Origin: Caldalkalibacillus mannanilyticus JCM 10596
GTDB lineage: Bacteria; Bacillota; Bacilli; Caldalkalibacillales; JCM-10596
NCBI RefSeq assembly: GCF_000615945.1
Contig: NZ_BAMO01000004.1
Coordinates: 62,001-126,000, forward strand
Length of the DNA: 64,000 nt
Direction of reading: 5' to 3'
Below are positions 54,214 through 63,844 of this stretch, piece after piece; the first letter of the stretch is position 1, and every line of letters starts with the position of its first letter. The translations under genes and the position numbers were made by a program. The notes under the pieces were generated by a model. The model searched no databases and had not been told where the DNA came from. It worked only from the letters and a program-made list of their open reading frames with translations.

Positions 54214-55175
54214 TCATACTTGATGAAATTTTATTAATTCCGAAAGAACTTCAATAAGTCTTTTCTTAAGACTTATTGGCTCAATAACTTTAATAGATTT
54301 ATTGTACGGTAAAAGTAAATAAGGTACATATGTATGTATCACATCTTTTTCAAGAAGAAAAACTGCTTGATTTGAAGTCCGTTCTTGTAAATAATGTCCT
54401 AAAAACCAATGTTGCAAATATCAGCCAATACACTTTTATCCCCATTAATAACCAAAGAAATAATCCCTTCCTTATCTTCTATAGTTGGAAGAAGATTTTT
54501 TATAAAAAAGTCACGTGCTGAAAAATTTTCTGGCCGGTTAAACTTATTTTCGGTTAGCATTAGACTTTCAATTCGATCTACTCTAAAACTACGGATATCA
54601 TTCCTAAGATGACAAAATCCAATCACATACCACTTATTATTCCAATAGATAATTCTGTACGGATCGACCAATCTATAATTTAATTGCTTTTCGCCACTTT
54701 TATGGTAAAGAATTTTTACTGAGTCCCCGTCAGCTAAGGCCTGCTCCAACTCCTTCAAAAAAGATTCCATAGAGAGAGAACTTAATCGACTTATTACTTC
54801 AAGACTAGTTAAATGTTGGTTTATCTTTGTTTCCTGCTCTTGATTTGAGTATTTACTTAGTTTTGAAATGGCCCTATTTAGTGCTTCACCTCCATAATAT
54901 CCGGCTTCTTCTGCAAAAACAGCAGCGTGAAATAGTGAAGTTTGCTCCTCAAAATCAAAAAAAAGAGGAGCCTCAATAAAATTGTTCAATAAAGTGTATC
55001 CACCGTTATGTCCTGGTTCTGAAATTATAGGTACACCACTTGTTGAAATTGTATCAATATAACGATACACAGTCCTTATATTAATTTCTAACTTTTCTGA
55101 AATTTGTTTTGCAGTAATTTTTTCACCTGAACGAAGCATCCATAGAATTGCTAACATATTGTCAATTTTAGGCAT
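54214..55175 (-). pseudogene. YafY/WYL-domain transcriptional regulator, frame interrupted
   Basis: About 320 residues after repair. N-terminal HTH_11 (MLRSGEKITAKQISEKLEIN, RTVYRYIDTI), WYL domain (YRLVDPYRIIYWNNKWYVIG, RSFRVDRIESL) and C-terminal WCX part. The frame ends early at DICNIGF; adding one base at 54414-54415 gives DI(W/C)QHWFLGHYLQERT to the stop at 54214. As given, the WCX end is cut off. Confidence 0.85.
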
Positions 55176-55557
55176 ATAATTCCACCTCTATATGAAATTT
55201 ATTTTCTATTATTCAGTTCTAATTTTTAGTATAACTCATCAACTGTTCCTTTCCGATAGCTTTCTATACAATGAGGCCCTAGACACATTTGTGATTTCAC
55301 AAATTTGATTTACAGTCCAATTTCAAAAAACAAAAGACGGTAGATATTATCACTCTACCGTAGTAACAAAAAAAGAAAAAGACGAACTGTACTTGACTTA
55401 TCATTCTAATAATAATAAAGATAGACCACTTTCTGAGGTACCACAACATAGCTACAGAGTAATTAAATTCAACAATTAATTTTTTGAAAACAATCTACTG
55501 TTTTATAGTACACTGTTATAAAAGGTTGCAATAGGGCAAACAAGGAGGAATTTTCGC
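55176..55557. other. intergenic region with palindromes
   Basis: Holds a 16-bp palindrome TTTGTGA-TT-TCACAAA (55288-55303), a possible regulator site, and the hairpin ACGGTAGA / TCTACCGT (55345-55371 region). No gene recognised. The promoter of the gene at 55558 should lie at the right end. Confidence 0.4.
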
Positions 55558-55971
55558 ATGAAGCGGATGATAATAGCACTGTTCATAGCCTTAGGATGCT
55601 GGGTTATCTATTCGTTTTTTCAAGCTCCTATTTGGAAAGGTGAATCTAAAAATAACAAATGGGAAGCTACATATTACCAAGACCTCTCATATAAAGATAC
55701 TTGGGAAGGGGTCTTATATTGGAATGGGCATGGCGAGGTTGTTTTGAAGTTTTTACAATTTATGGTTGACGATAAGGCAATTATTGAACGTAGTAATAAT
55801 GACACCATTACAGATAAACTTTCATTTATCGCCCTTGGGGAAAGACTAAACGAAAAGAGCGAGGTTAAAGTCGTAATAACGTGGCTAGATAATGAGAACA
55901 AAGAGGTTGTGGATGATATAATCATCAGACCTCATAAGAGATTATTCATATTTCCAAATTTTAAAAAGTAA
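55558..55971 (+). CDS. hypothetical membrane-anchored protein
   Basis: 137 residues; N-terminal signal/anchor MKRMIIALFIALGCWVIYSF, then a beta-rich charged domain with a Trp-rich start (WKGESKNNKWEATYYQ). Strong ribosome site AAGGAGG. No family recognised. A terminator hairpin lies 90 bases downstream. Confidence 0.65.
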   Translation: MKRMIIALFIALGCWVIYSFFQAPIWKGESKNNKWEATYYQDLSYKDTWEGVLYWNGHGEVVLKFLQFMVDDKAIIERSNNDTITDKLSFIALGERLNEKSEVKVVITWLDNENKEVVDDIIIRPHKRLFIFPNFKK

Positions 55972-56063
55972 CTTTTCTCTCAGACATCAAGAGAAAATAA
56001 ACAAATAGAATTCCGAAAAACATTCTCTTTGCTGGTTATACGTCGTGCATGAAAGAAGGGTAA

Positions 56064-56111
56064 AAAAGACATCAATCTAAGATAATTAGATCAATGTCTT
56101 TTATTTTATTG
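56064..56111 (+). terminator. hairpin terminator
   Basis: AAAGACATCAATCTAA and TTAGATCAATGTCTTT pair with two mismatches, then TTATTTTATT. Confidence 0.65.
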
Positions 56112-56209
56112 AATAATTAAATCATTGAAGCAAATTTTGGATTCTCTGCTCTCATTGTAGCTGGCACTCAGGTGAAGAAAGAGCAATTCTAGTCTTATGA
56201 AAAGGTTGA

Positions 56210-56330
56210 AATACCCTACATCTGACAAAAGCAGTTGAACACCAAAAAGATTTAGGTAATTTTAATGTAGATTTGTTGCATCATATGTCTCCTTTAGGCT
56301 GGGAGCATATCAATTTACTAGGAGAGGAGG
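56210..56330 (+). pseudogene. Tn3-family transposase, C-terminal remnant
   Basis: The frame reads NTLHLTKAVEHQ, then LLHHMSPLGWEHINLLGE, which matches the highly conserved end of Tn3-family transposases (WNT...LxxLSPLGWEHINLxG). A TGA stands where the conserved Trp codon should be, and nothing upstream continues the match. It runs directly into the small helix-turn-helix gene. I see no Tn3 terminal repeat nearby. Confidence 0.75.
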
Positions 56331-56341
56331 CTTTAATAATT

Positions 56342-56530
56342 ATGAATACGTTTAACCTAAAAGAAGTAACAATGCTGTTGCACTCGAATGGTTTCAAATG
56401 TGACACAGAGATGGTAAGCCGTTGGATAAGTGAGGGGAATATTAAAGACACTGGAAACGGTGGAGCATATGAAGTTTTGGAGGAAGAAGTTTTCTTATTG
56501 CGTAACGGATGCAATTTAATTGAAGAATGA
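56342..56530 (+). CDS. small helix-turn-helix protein
   Basis: 62 residues from ATG 56342 (GGAGG 11 bases upstream). FNLKEVTMLLHSNGFKCDTEMVSRWI resembles the MerR/excisionase-type helix-turn-helix. The C-terminal end (LLRNGCNLIEE) coincides with a sequence similar to intergenic repeat family 2, so it may be a shortened gene. It follows the Tn3 remnant and precedes a DUF523 gene. Confidence 0.5.
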   Translation: MNTFNLKEVTMLLHSNGFKCDTEMVSRWISEGNIKDTGNGGAYEVLEEEVFLLRNGCNLIEE

Positions 56531-56561
56531 AATACGATAGAATTAGATTGAGGTGATATCA

Positions 56562-57038
56562 ATGATATTAGTTAGCTCTTGTTTAGCAGGATTAGAGGTA
56601 AGATATAATGGTACGCATTGTTTAGATAAAAAGATACGCCAAATGATTGAAAAAAAACAAGCAATTACTGTGTGTCCAGAATTACTTGGTGGTTTTTCAA
56701 CACCAAGAGAACCAGCTGAAATTGTTGGTGGTAATGGGGAAGATGTCCTTGATGGTAAGGCTAAAGTGATCGAAAAATCGGGTAGAGACGTTACAAAACT
56801 GTATATAAAAGGAGCTTATGCAACGCTAAGAAAAGCTCAAGAGGTGGGCGCCACAGTAGTTATTCTTAAGGAATTTAGCCCCTCCTGCGGAAGTTCAATG
56901 ATTTACAACGGTGAATTTAAAGGTAAGAAAATTGTTGGAAATGGAGTGACGACTGCCCTACTTGAAAGGAATGGAATTCAAGTAGTCTCAGAAGAGAGAA
57001 TTACTGATTTTCTTGAGGAGAAATTAAAAACCTCTTAA
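56562..57038 (+). CDS. DUF523 family protein
   Basis: 158 residues from ATG 56562 (SD GAGGTGAT). Conserved Cys in VSSCLAG, CPELLGG and SPSCGSS mark DUF523 (YbbK-like), a small family with possible metal or Fe-S binding. Function unknown. Two hairpins follow. Confidence 0.9.
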   Translation: MILVSSCLAGLEVRYNGTHCLDKKIRQMIEKKQAITVCPELLGGFSTPREPAEIVGGNGEDVLDGKAKVIEKSGRDVTKLYIKGAYATLRKAQEVGATVVILKEFSPSCGSSMIYNGEFKGKKIVGNGVTTALLERNGIQVVSEERITDFLEEKLKTS

Positions 57039-57104
57039 GCGAACATTGACATGATAAAATGATCAACTTTAAAAAAAACAAAATTTACAATGAATACATG
57101 TAAA

Positions 57105-57144
57105 CGATGTGAGAACCATTGATATTCTAATAGTTCTCACATCG
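57105..57144. repeat. perfect 12-bp inverted repeat
   Basis: CGATGTGAGAAC and GTTCTCACATCG around 16 bases. No T-run, so it is not an obvious terminator; may be a remnant of a mobile element. Confidence 0.5.
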
Positions 57145-57230
57145 AGGTTAAGATAACCGCATTTTCCTGACGGTACCCCTTTAAGAAGAAATGGTTCGCG
57201 AAATGACGGTTCACCTGACTTAACTTAATA

Positions 57231-57282
57231 AAAACAAAACTAGTTTACCATAATTGTTTTAAGGTAAACTAGTTTTGTTTTT
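57231..57282. terminator. strong bidirectional terminator
   Basis: AACAAAACTAGTTTACC and GGTAAACTAGTTTTGTT pair perfectly, flanked by A- and T-runs, between the converging DUF523 and DUF418 genes. Confidence 0.9.
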
Positions 57283-57303
57283 AGATCAAGACATACAAGA
57301 ATA

Positions 57304-58491
57304 CTATGTTCTATAAGTGAACCTTCGCCATAGATTCTCCATAGGTCCAAATTTATACTTACGTAACCAAAAATGACTAATTACAATTTGAAAGGAAAAA
57401 ATGACGATAGCTAATCCAAATCCCCAAAAATCATTCACCTGTCCAAACAATCCGAAACCATGACTATAAAATATCGTCGTGCAAATGATAGACTGCATGA
57501 GATAATTTGTAAAAGCCATTCTTCCTACAGGCTGAAAAATGCTGAAAACATTCCTCCAGCGTTTCGTTTGCAACAATAACACAATCGCTGTGATATAAAA
57601 TATAGATAACACCGGTCCACTAACGGTTTGGGCTATAAACTGGATCAAATAATGAGCCGAATCCTCTTGTGACAGATTTTGACCTCCCCATATCGTGAGC
57701 ACAATGAGAGGTAAACCGATGATAAAACTAAACAGACAAATCCGCTTGAGTAAGGCAATGTGTTGATGAACGTGTTCCACTATCCCACTCTTCCAAGCGT
57801 ATACTCCTAATAAAAACATACCGAAAATCATTGGCATCATAAAAATATACCCTTGAGCAATAAAACTAATATCCGTTAAACGCTGTAAAAACACCTCATA
57901 GATCGTGCCTTCAGCATAATACTTAGTGGAATCAATGATGATTTGGTTTATATGAGGAGTAAATTGTTGGTTATCCAACTGGCTGAACAAGAAAAAAAGA
58001 GTAGGGCTAAAGATCAAGACAGGGATTGTCAGAAAACCAAAGGCCCATTTCAGAACGGTTTTCGCTTCCTTATTAATAAAAAACAGGAGTCCAAAACCTA
58101 GCAAAGAATAAACAGTTAATACATCTCCATACCACACAAAGAAAAGATGCAAAAGTCCGATCAATAGCAAAAAACAGAGTCGGCGTTTAAACAATTTTTT
58201 GGCATCCACCTCTTTTTTCTGAGCTCTGGTAATAAACAGAATGAAGCCGATCCCAAATAGAAAGGAAAACATGGTAATAAACTTGAATTCAAAAAAAATC
58301 TGCACTATTAACTTAACCATGTGATTTAGACGATCATCCCACCATTTTACCCCAATCATTTCCAAGTACAAATAGGGTGTAGAAAAATACTTCATATTCA
58401 CAACGAGAATTCCGAACAAAGCAATTCCTCTAAGAATATCTAACTCAATCATTCGTTCATTTTCTCTTGTTGGTTTTAGCTGTACACTCAT
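57304..58491 (-). CDS. DUF418 family membrane protein
   Basis: About 395 residues from the ATG at 58491 (SD AAAGGAG); ten or so membrane segments. Starts with ELDILRGIALFGILVVNM and ends with the DUF418 signature (GRMAFTNYLMQS, FGPMENLWRRFTY). Members (YeiB, YxaH) resemble membrane acyltransferases but have no proven activity. Last gene of the Fur-linked operon; its coding start is 84 bases after the preceding stop. Confidence 0.88.
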   Translation of the reverse strand: MSVQLKPTRENERMIELDILRGIALFGILVVNMKYFSTPYLYLEMIGVKWWDDRLNHMVKLIVQIFFEFKFITMFSFLFGIGFILFITRAQKKEVDAKKLFKRRLCFLLLIGLLHLFFVWYGDVLTVYSLLGFGLLFFINKEAKTVLKWAFGFLTIPVLIFSPTLFFLFSQLDNQQFTPHINQIIIDSTKYYAEGTIYEVFLQRLTDISFIAQGYIFMMPMIFGMFLLGVYAWKSGIVEHVHQHIALLKRICLFSFIIGLPLIVLTIWGGQNLSQEDSAHYLIQFIAQTVSGPVLSIFYITAIVLLLQTKRWRNVFSIFQPVGRMAFTNYLMQSIICTTIFYSHGFGLFGQVNDFWGFGLAIVIFSFQIVISHFWLRKYKFGPMENLWRRFTYRT

Positions 58492-58574
58492 CTTCTCAAC
58501 TCCTTTGAGTAAGTCTAAGAACACACCCTCTCCTAAAGATACTGAAGATCTATAATCAGGAAAAGTGAATTTCG

Positions 58575-59669
58575 TCATAAAAGAATATGACTTTTGTCAT
58601 GATGATTCTGATTGGGGTCAACCCAAAACACTTCCTCTTTCAAATGTGGATAGATTTCTTCCCAAGCAAATAATTGTTCAATATGGTAGATTCCTTTAGG
58701 ATGTGAAAATTGATAGAGAGAGTCAGCAATATAGCTCGTCACAGCAGCTGTAACATTTGCTTCATATTCACCTTTTATCATGGTTTCTACTTGAAGCCCT
58801 TCACCCGATGCCGTTCTTCCTCTTCCTTCTACCTTAACCATGTAGAGAGGATCACCCATTTTGATGTTCCCCAACAAAGTCACTCCAAGAGATAGAGGCA
58901 TGTACATAAGCCATCCTCTCCTTCTTAACCAAGCCATGCTTTCTGTAACAAGCTTTGAGTCTAAGCTCAATCGTGTTGACACTTTTGGGATATGGAGGGT
59001 TCTACTGAGAACATGCTGATCTGCAAAATTAAAACGATACGCCTTTCGCCACCCTATTTCATCTCCCCAAAATACCTTTTTGCCACTAGAAAAGCTGGCA
59101 ACCTGTTCCTGCTGACCATGAATCCATTGTATAAAATCTGTTCTGGCATTATGCAACGTCCATTCAATCGCTGCCTTCCCATGGTCATCCCCCATTCCAA
59201 GCATAATATAGATATTCAGTTCTTCTATTGAATATAACTGTTCCTTGATCCAGCGACTGAGCAAATTCGTCAAACCAGGAGCTAATCCAACACTTAATAC
59301 TCCCGTCGCTCCTTTTTCTATAGCGTGGCTATTTAATTGCTCGATGGAAGACAGAAAAGAATATGAAGCAGAAATATCAATATAATCAATTCCTCTTTCC
59401 AGACACCCCTGCACAAATTGAGTATCCAACTGATCTATACAGACTATAATGAGGCGAACCTGCTCAAATAAAGTCCAATCCACATCCTTCGTTACATCGA
59501 TTTCGAGGGCTAAAACCCTCCCATTGGTAGAGGAGCTAAATTGCTCTGCCTTTCTCTTGTTTCGTCCGGCTGCGTATACTTTACCAGGGTACTTATTCGC
59601 TAAAGATGTACATATTTTCTGACCAACGTGTCCATATCCGCCTATAACAACAATATGATTTCTATGCAT
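58575..59669 (-). CDS. saccharopine dehydrogenase-family NAD(P)-binding protein
   Basis: About 364 residues from the ATG at 59669 (SD AAAGGAGTGA). Rossmann motif VVIGGYGHVGQKIC (residues ~7-20), DVTKD, VGLAPGLTNLLS and a C-terminal part with alpha+beta fold as in Sacchrp_dh proteins. Not a lysine-pathway enzyme by context; such folds also occur in opine/metallophore dehydrogenases. It sits between a methyltransferase and a DUF418 gene, behind a Fur box. Confidence 0.82.
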   Translation of the reverse strand: MHRNHIVVIGGYGHVGQKICTSLANKYPGKVYAAGRNKRKAEQFSSSTNGRVLALEIDVTKDVDWTLFEQVRLIIVCIDQLDTQFVQGCLERGIDYIDISASYSFLSSIEQLNSHAIEKGATGVLSVGLAPGLTNLLSRWIKEQLYSIEELNIYIMLGMGDDHGKAAIEWTLHNARTDFIQWIHGQQEQVASFSSGKKVFWGDEIGWRKAYRFNFADQHVLSRTLHIPKVSTRLSLDSKLVTESMAWLRRRGWLMYMPLSLGVTLLGNIKMGDPLYMVKVEGRGRTASGEGLQVETMIKGEYEANVTAAVTSYIADSLYQFSHPKGIYHIEQLFAWEEIYPHLKEEVFWVDPNQNHHDKSHILL

Positions 59670-59694
59670 GAAGCTCACTCCTTTACAATTTGTT

Positions 59695-60429
59695 CTATTT
59701 TTTAAAAGCCATAAAACCATCTATTAAATATGAACCAAAATAACGACTGATATCTGTAAAGCCACATTCTTCTAGCAAGGAATAAAGCTTCTCACTGCTA
59801 ATTGGCTCCGTACTCTGACCAATTGAATTCTTAAATTTAGCAAACTCTTCCTCACTCACCCCTTGTGACAGCATATGATTTTTCCATGCTGTCAATTGAA
59901 CTTCAAACACAGCCTGATCTGGCTCACCATTCAGCGAGGCAAGAAAGAAGGGAGCTCCTGATTGAAGGCGTGAAGCGATCTCTCTTAATAATTGACGCTT
60001 TTCATTCATACCTTGAACAAAGTGCAGAACCAATAAACAAGTTGCTGCATCATAAATAGTTCCATCCGCACATTGGTCTAGTGTTCCTTGAAAGAAGCGA
60101 ACTCGCTCCATGATATGCGACTCCTCAGCTCTTCGTTTTGCCATATCTAGCATGAGTTTCGATGAATCTACCGCAGTAAACCGCCAAAACGGATGATTTT
60201 GAGCTAATGAAACAAGTTCTTTCCCTCCACCAGCTCCAATAATTAATAACTCATTCGTGCTCCTAGAGGTATCGATGGCACTCTCCATCAAACGACCTGT
60301 TATGTCATGTAGGAGCTCATAGCCTGCAATTTTTCGTTTAATATTTTGATCGTAATCTAATACGATGGGGGCATCCCAGCTAAACTCTACGTTTTCTTCC
60401 ATTCTTTGATCAGTTCTGTTTGTTTTCAT
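59695..60429 (-). CDS. class I SAM-dependent methyltransferase
   Basis: About 244 residues from the ATG at 60429 (SD AAGGGAG). Motif I LLIIGAGGGKELVSLA, FTAVDSSKLMLDMA and a partner-like C-terminal ADGTIYDAATCLLVLHFV mark the fold. Substrate unknown. The Fur box lies 46 bases upstream of the start codon, so iron probably represses the operon. 26 bases to the saccharopine-dehydrogenase-like gene. Confidence 0.82.
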   Translation of the reverse strand: MKTNRTDQRMEENVEFSWDAPIVLDYDQNIKRKIAGYELLHDITGRLMESAIDTSRSTNELLIIGAGGGKELVSLAQNHPFWRFTAVDSSKLMLDMAKRRAEESHIMERVRFFQGTLDQCADGTIYDAATCLLVLHFVQGMNEKRQLLREIASRLQSGAPFFLASLNGEPDQAVFEVQLTAWKNHMLSQGVSEEEFAKFKNSIGQSTEPISSEKLYSLLEECGFTDISRYFGSYLIDGFMAFKK

Positions 60430-60474
60430 GTGACTTCTCCCTTTTCTCTTTTCATTCTTCCTTTTTTCTAGTAA

Positions 60475-60493
60475 TATAGTAATAATCATTCTC
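60475..60493. promoter_or_regulatory. Fur box between divergent genes
   Basis: TATAGTAATAATCATTCTC matches the 19-bp Fur consensus at 15 of 19; the minus strand also fits the 7-1-7 form (TGAGAAT-G-ATTATTA) at 12 of 14. It can control both the methyltransferase operon and the LuxR-type gene. Confidence 0.65.
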
Positions 60494-60522
60494 AATTATA
60501 ATTTAGGGGAGAAAGAATAGAT

Positions 60523-60548
60523 ATCCCATAAACATGGGATTTCCCATA
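60523..60548. promoter_or_regulatory. triple CCCAT/ATGGG operator-like motif
   Basis: ATCCCAT (60523-60529), ATGGGAT (60534-60540) and TTCCCAT (60541-60547) give two overlapping palindromes just before the LuxR-type gene; likely binding site of that regulator or of another. Confidence 0.45.
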
Positions 60549-60569
60549 GGTGGAAAGGAGTCATCGATC

Positions 60570-61703
60570 ATGCATATTGAGAAAATGAAAAAAAGAATCT
60601 CGAATATCCAACGCATTCAAGATTCTCGTTTATTTCGTAAAGCTGTATTAGATACTTTAAAAAGTGTTCTTTCATTTGATGCGGCTTGTCTAACTACAGT
60701 AGATCCCTATACCCTTCTTTCTACTGGGGCGTATACCGATGATTCTATTGAAAATATACATTCTCTCTTGTTTCATAGTGAGTATTTAACAAACGATTAT
60801 AATCAGTATTTGGACCTGATCCATCAGAACCCGTCTGTCGCAACGCTTTTTCAGGCAACAGATGGAGAATTGAAGCGAAGTGCTCGATACAGAGATGTAT
60901 TACATCCTGCTGGATATGGTGATGAATTGCGGGCTGCACTCACTCACAAAGGAAAGTGCTGGGGTTTTTTAACCCTCTTTCGGTCCATAGCATCACCTGT
61001 ATTTGACAAGACAGAAATAGAATTTGTTTCTTCTCTTTCTTCTTTTTTAGCGCAAAACTTAAAAGAAGCAGTTCTACTCCAGCCCATGTCTGATCAAGCA
61101 TGGCAAGAAATGAAAGTACCAGTGAAGGAAAAAGGAATGATGATGCTTACTTCCCATTTAGAGCTCTTCTCTAGCAATCCCGCTGGCGAGTATTGGTTTT
61201 CACAGTTACGTGAATGGGAGAAGATAAACCATCCTCTTATTCCTCGACCGGTAAGAGCTGTTTGTTCTTTAGCCCAAGCCAACAATCTAGGACGAATAAA
61301 TGGAGCAAAATATACTACACAGGAGGCAAGAGTCTGTATACCGACTCCAGATGGTGCCTTTCTTTCCATCACAGCTAGTGAAATGTATGATCACCGTTCC
61401 TCTTCGAAACACTTGGCGGTGACCTTGGAACTAGCTCAACCATATGAAATCATGCCGTTCATCATGGATGGATATGGACTCTCAAGTCGCGAAAGACAGA
61501 TCATAGAGTTTATCTTACGTGGTGACTCCACCAAGGAGCTTGCGAATACCTTATCCATTTCCACCTATACTGTCCAAGACCACCTGAAATCTATTTTTTT
61601 AAAAACAGGGGTTAATAGTAGGCGGGAGTTAATTTCGCTCTTGAATACACCCTATTCAGAAGCCGATTCTACAATTTCATTTTTTGCAATCGAAGAGCAT
61701 TAA
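60570..61703 (+). CDS. LuxR-family transcriptional regulator with GAF-like sensor
   Basis: About 377 residues from the ATG at 60570 (AAGGAG upstream; an ATG at 60534 falls inside the operator-like motif). N-terminal GAF-like region (~15-165, FDAACLTTVDPYTLL; GKCWGFLTLFR) and C-terminal LuxR helix-turn-helix (LSSRERQIIEFILRGDSTKE, LANTLSISTYTVQDHLKSI). Divergent from the Fur-linked operon, so probably its regulator. The last 35 bases overlap the end of the copper-ATPase gene on the other strand. Confidence 0.87.
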   Translation: MHIEKMKKRISNIQRIQDSRLFRKAVLDTLKSVLSFDAACLTTVDPYTLLSTGAYTDDSIENIHSLLFHSEYLTNDYNQYLDLIHQNPSVATLFQATDGELKRSARYRDVLHPAGYGDELRAALTHKGKCWGFLTLFRSIASPVFDKTEIEFVSSLSSFLAQNLKEAVLLQPMSDQAWQEMKVPVKEKGMMMLTSHLELFSSNPAGEYWFSQLREWEKINHPLIPRPVRAVCSLAQANNLGRINGAKYTTQEARVCIPTPDGAFLSITASEMYDHRSSSKHLAVTLELAQPYEIMPFIMDGYGLSSRERQIIEFILRGDSTKELANTLSISTYTVQDHLKSIFLKTGVNSRRELISLLNTPYSEADSTISFFAIEEH

Positions 61704-63844
61704 GGACAACGGAAACAGAACTACAAGCCATTGCCGCTCCTGCTATCCAAGGAGCTAAGAAGCCCAGTGCTGCAATTGGAATACTAATCGTGTTATAGGC
61801 TAGTGCCCAAAATAAGTTTTGTTTTATATTTCTCATGGTTTTTTTACTTATTGTGATTCCTTGAACTACACCCAGTAAGTCTTGACGAATGATGCTGATA
61901 TCGCTGGCTTCTATAGCAACATCAGCTCCTGTACCTATAGCCATCCCGATGTCTGCCATGGCGAGAGCGGGTGCATCATTAATCCCGTCTCCAACCATGA
62001 GTACCTTCTTTCCTTTTCGTTGTAAAGCTTGAATAATATATGCTTTTTCTTGAGGTAATTTCTCGGCATATACATGTTTGATCCCTATTTTTTTCGCAAT
62101 AGAATGAGCTGTTCGTTCATTATCTCCCGTAACCATCACAACACCCATACGCATTTTTCGTAGAAATGAGACCGTTTTCTTAGCGTTTTCTTTTAAGGTA
62201 TCAGAAATGGCTAATAGTCCGACGAATCGGTGTTCTACAGCAACGAGAACCACTGTTTTTCCATCCTTTTCCCACTTTTTAATTTGTGATTCAGCCGCCT
62301 TATAAAAAATACCCTGCTCATCGAATAATCTCCGTGTTCCTATGACGACTTTTCTTTGTTGCACACGTGCCTCTATCCCAAAGCCTGGCAATGCCTTGAA
62401 ATACGCTGGTTCCTCAAGAGGAATTTGTAAGCGTCGGATTTTCTCTACAATTGCCTGTGCCAGTGGATGTTCAGATTTCTGTTCTGCGCTTCCGACAAAT
62501 CGAAGAAATTCAGATTCCTTCATACGTGGGCTATAAACATTAATAAGCTCCGGTTTACCATGTAAGTGTACCCGTTTTATCTAAAATGACAAGATTAGTT
62601 TGTGCTAAGACCTCGAGATGCTTTCCCTCTTTAAATAATATCCCCAATCTAGCCGCTCGACCTGAACCCACCATAATCGAGGTAGGAGTGGCTAATCCTA
62701 AGGCACAAGGGCAGGCAATGATCAGGACAGCTATAGTTTTTTCTAAAGCACTCCCCCATTGATTAGGCTCAAGCAAGCTATACCAAACAAGAAACGTTAA
62801 GACTGCGATCATAATAACAATAGGTACAAATACATGGATGATTTTATCTGCTAGACGTTGAATAGGAGCTTTTATTCCCTGGGCATCCTCTACAATTCGT
62901 ATAATTTGACTCAGCAGAGTATCCTGACCCATTCGATCCACTTGTATTGTTATTGCTCCGTGCCGATTGATTGTGCCGCCAATCACTTTATCTCCCGAGC
63001 TTTTTTCGATTGGAATACTTTCACCTGTAATCATGGATTCATCGATTGAAGTTTCTCCTTCAAGCACATGACCATCTAGAGGAACCTTCTGTCCTGGCTT
63101 GATTAGCAGAACATCCCCTACCTGCACTTCAGCAATATCGATATACGCCTCTTCGTGACCGCGAATGACTAGAGCTTTTTTCTCCTGAAGCTGATAGAGC
63201 TCTATTAGGGCTTCCTTGGTCCGAAGCTTCGTTTTACTTTCTAAAAGCTTTCCTAATAAGACAAAAGTAATGATGAAAGCACTCGTTTCATAGTACAAAT
63301 TTTCGACATAGCTTCCCTGCATAGACATCGTAATATAGTGGCTATACAAATAAGCTGATGTAGTGCTAAGAACGACAAGAACATCCATATTCGCGCTCCT
63401 ATTTTTCAGTGCTTTCCACGCTCCCTCGTAAAATGGCTGAGCAATCACGAATTGAATGGGTGTAGTCAAGAACAACTGAAACCAAGGATTGATAAAGAGC
63501 TCAGGTACATAAAGGCTTGAAGTCCATGGCAGGTGAATCAGCATCCCCCACATAAAAGGAAGAGATAGAAGCGCTGAAAGGAAAAACATCTTTGTTAATC
63601 TCTTAACCTCTTGCGCCGCATCTTCTTCTCTATGATGAATTTGTGAATGAAAGCCTAGCTTTTCGATTCTTTTCTCAATTTCTGTTAACTGAACAAATTG
63701 TGCGTTATAGGAAATCGAGGCTTTTCCCAAAGCAAAATTGACCTGTACCTCCTCTAATCCTTTTAGTTTCATTAATCCTCTTTCAATTCGGTAGGCACAT
63801 GCCGCACAAGTCATCCCCACAATATGAAGATTCGTTCGAGTCAT
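61669..63844 (-). pseudogene. second CopA-type copper P-type ATPase, frame interrupted
   Basis: About 725 residues after repair. One HMA domain (GMTCAACAYRIERG), membrane segments, TGES, CPC in IACPCALGLATPTS, DKTGT, SEHPLA and GDGINDAP are present. The frame breaks right after DKTGTLT (62560-62562): two bases missing (expected TLTNGKPEL). As given the protein is cut at the phosphorylation site and would be dead. It has one HMA where the main CopA has two, and no CsoR-like site upstream. Related to but clearly diverged from the 10.9-13.3 kb copy. Confidence 0.88.

Noticed and set aside
58575-58610. ATGAC-TTTT-GTCAT palindrome as operator before DUF418
   Set aside because: It lies within the last codons of the saccharopine-dehydrogenase-like gene and no promoter is seen beside it.
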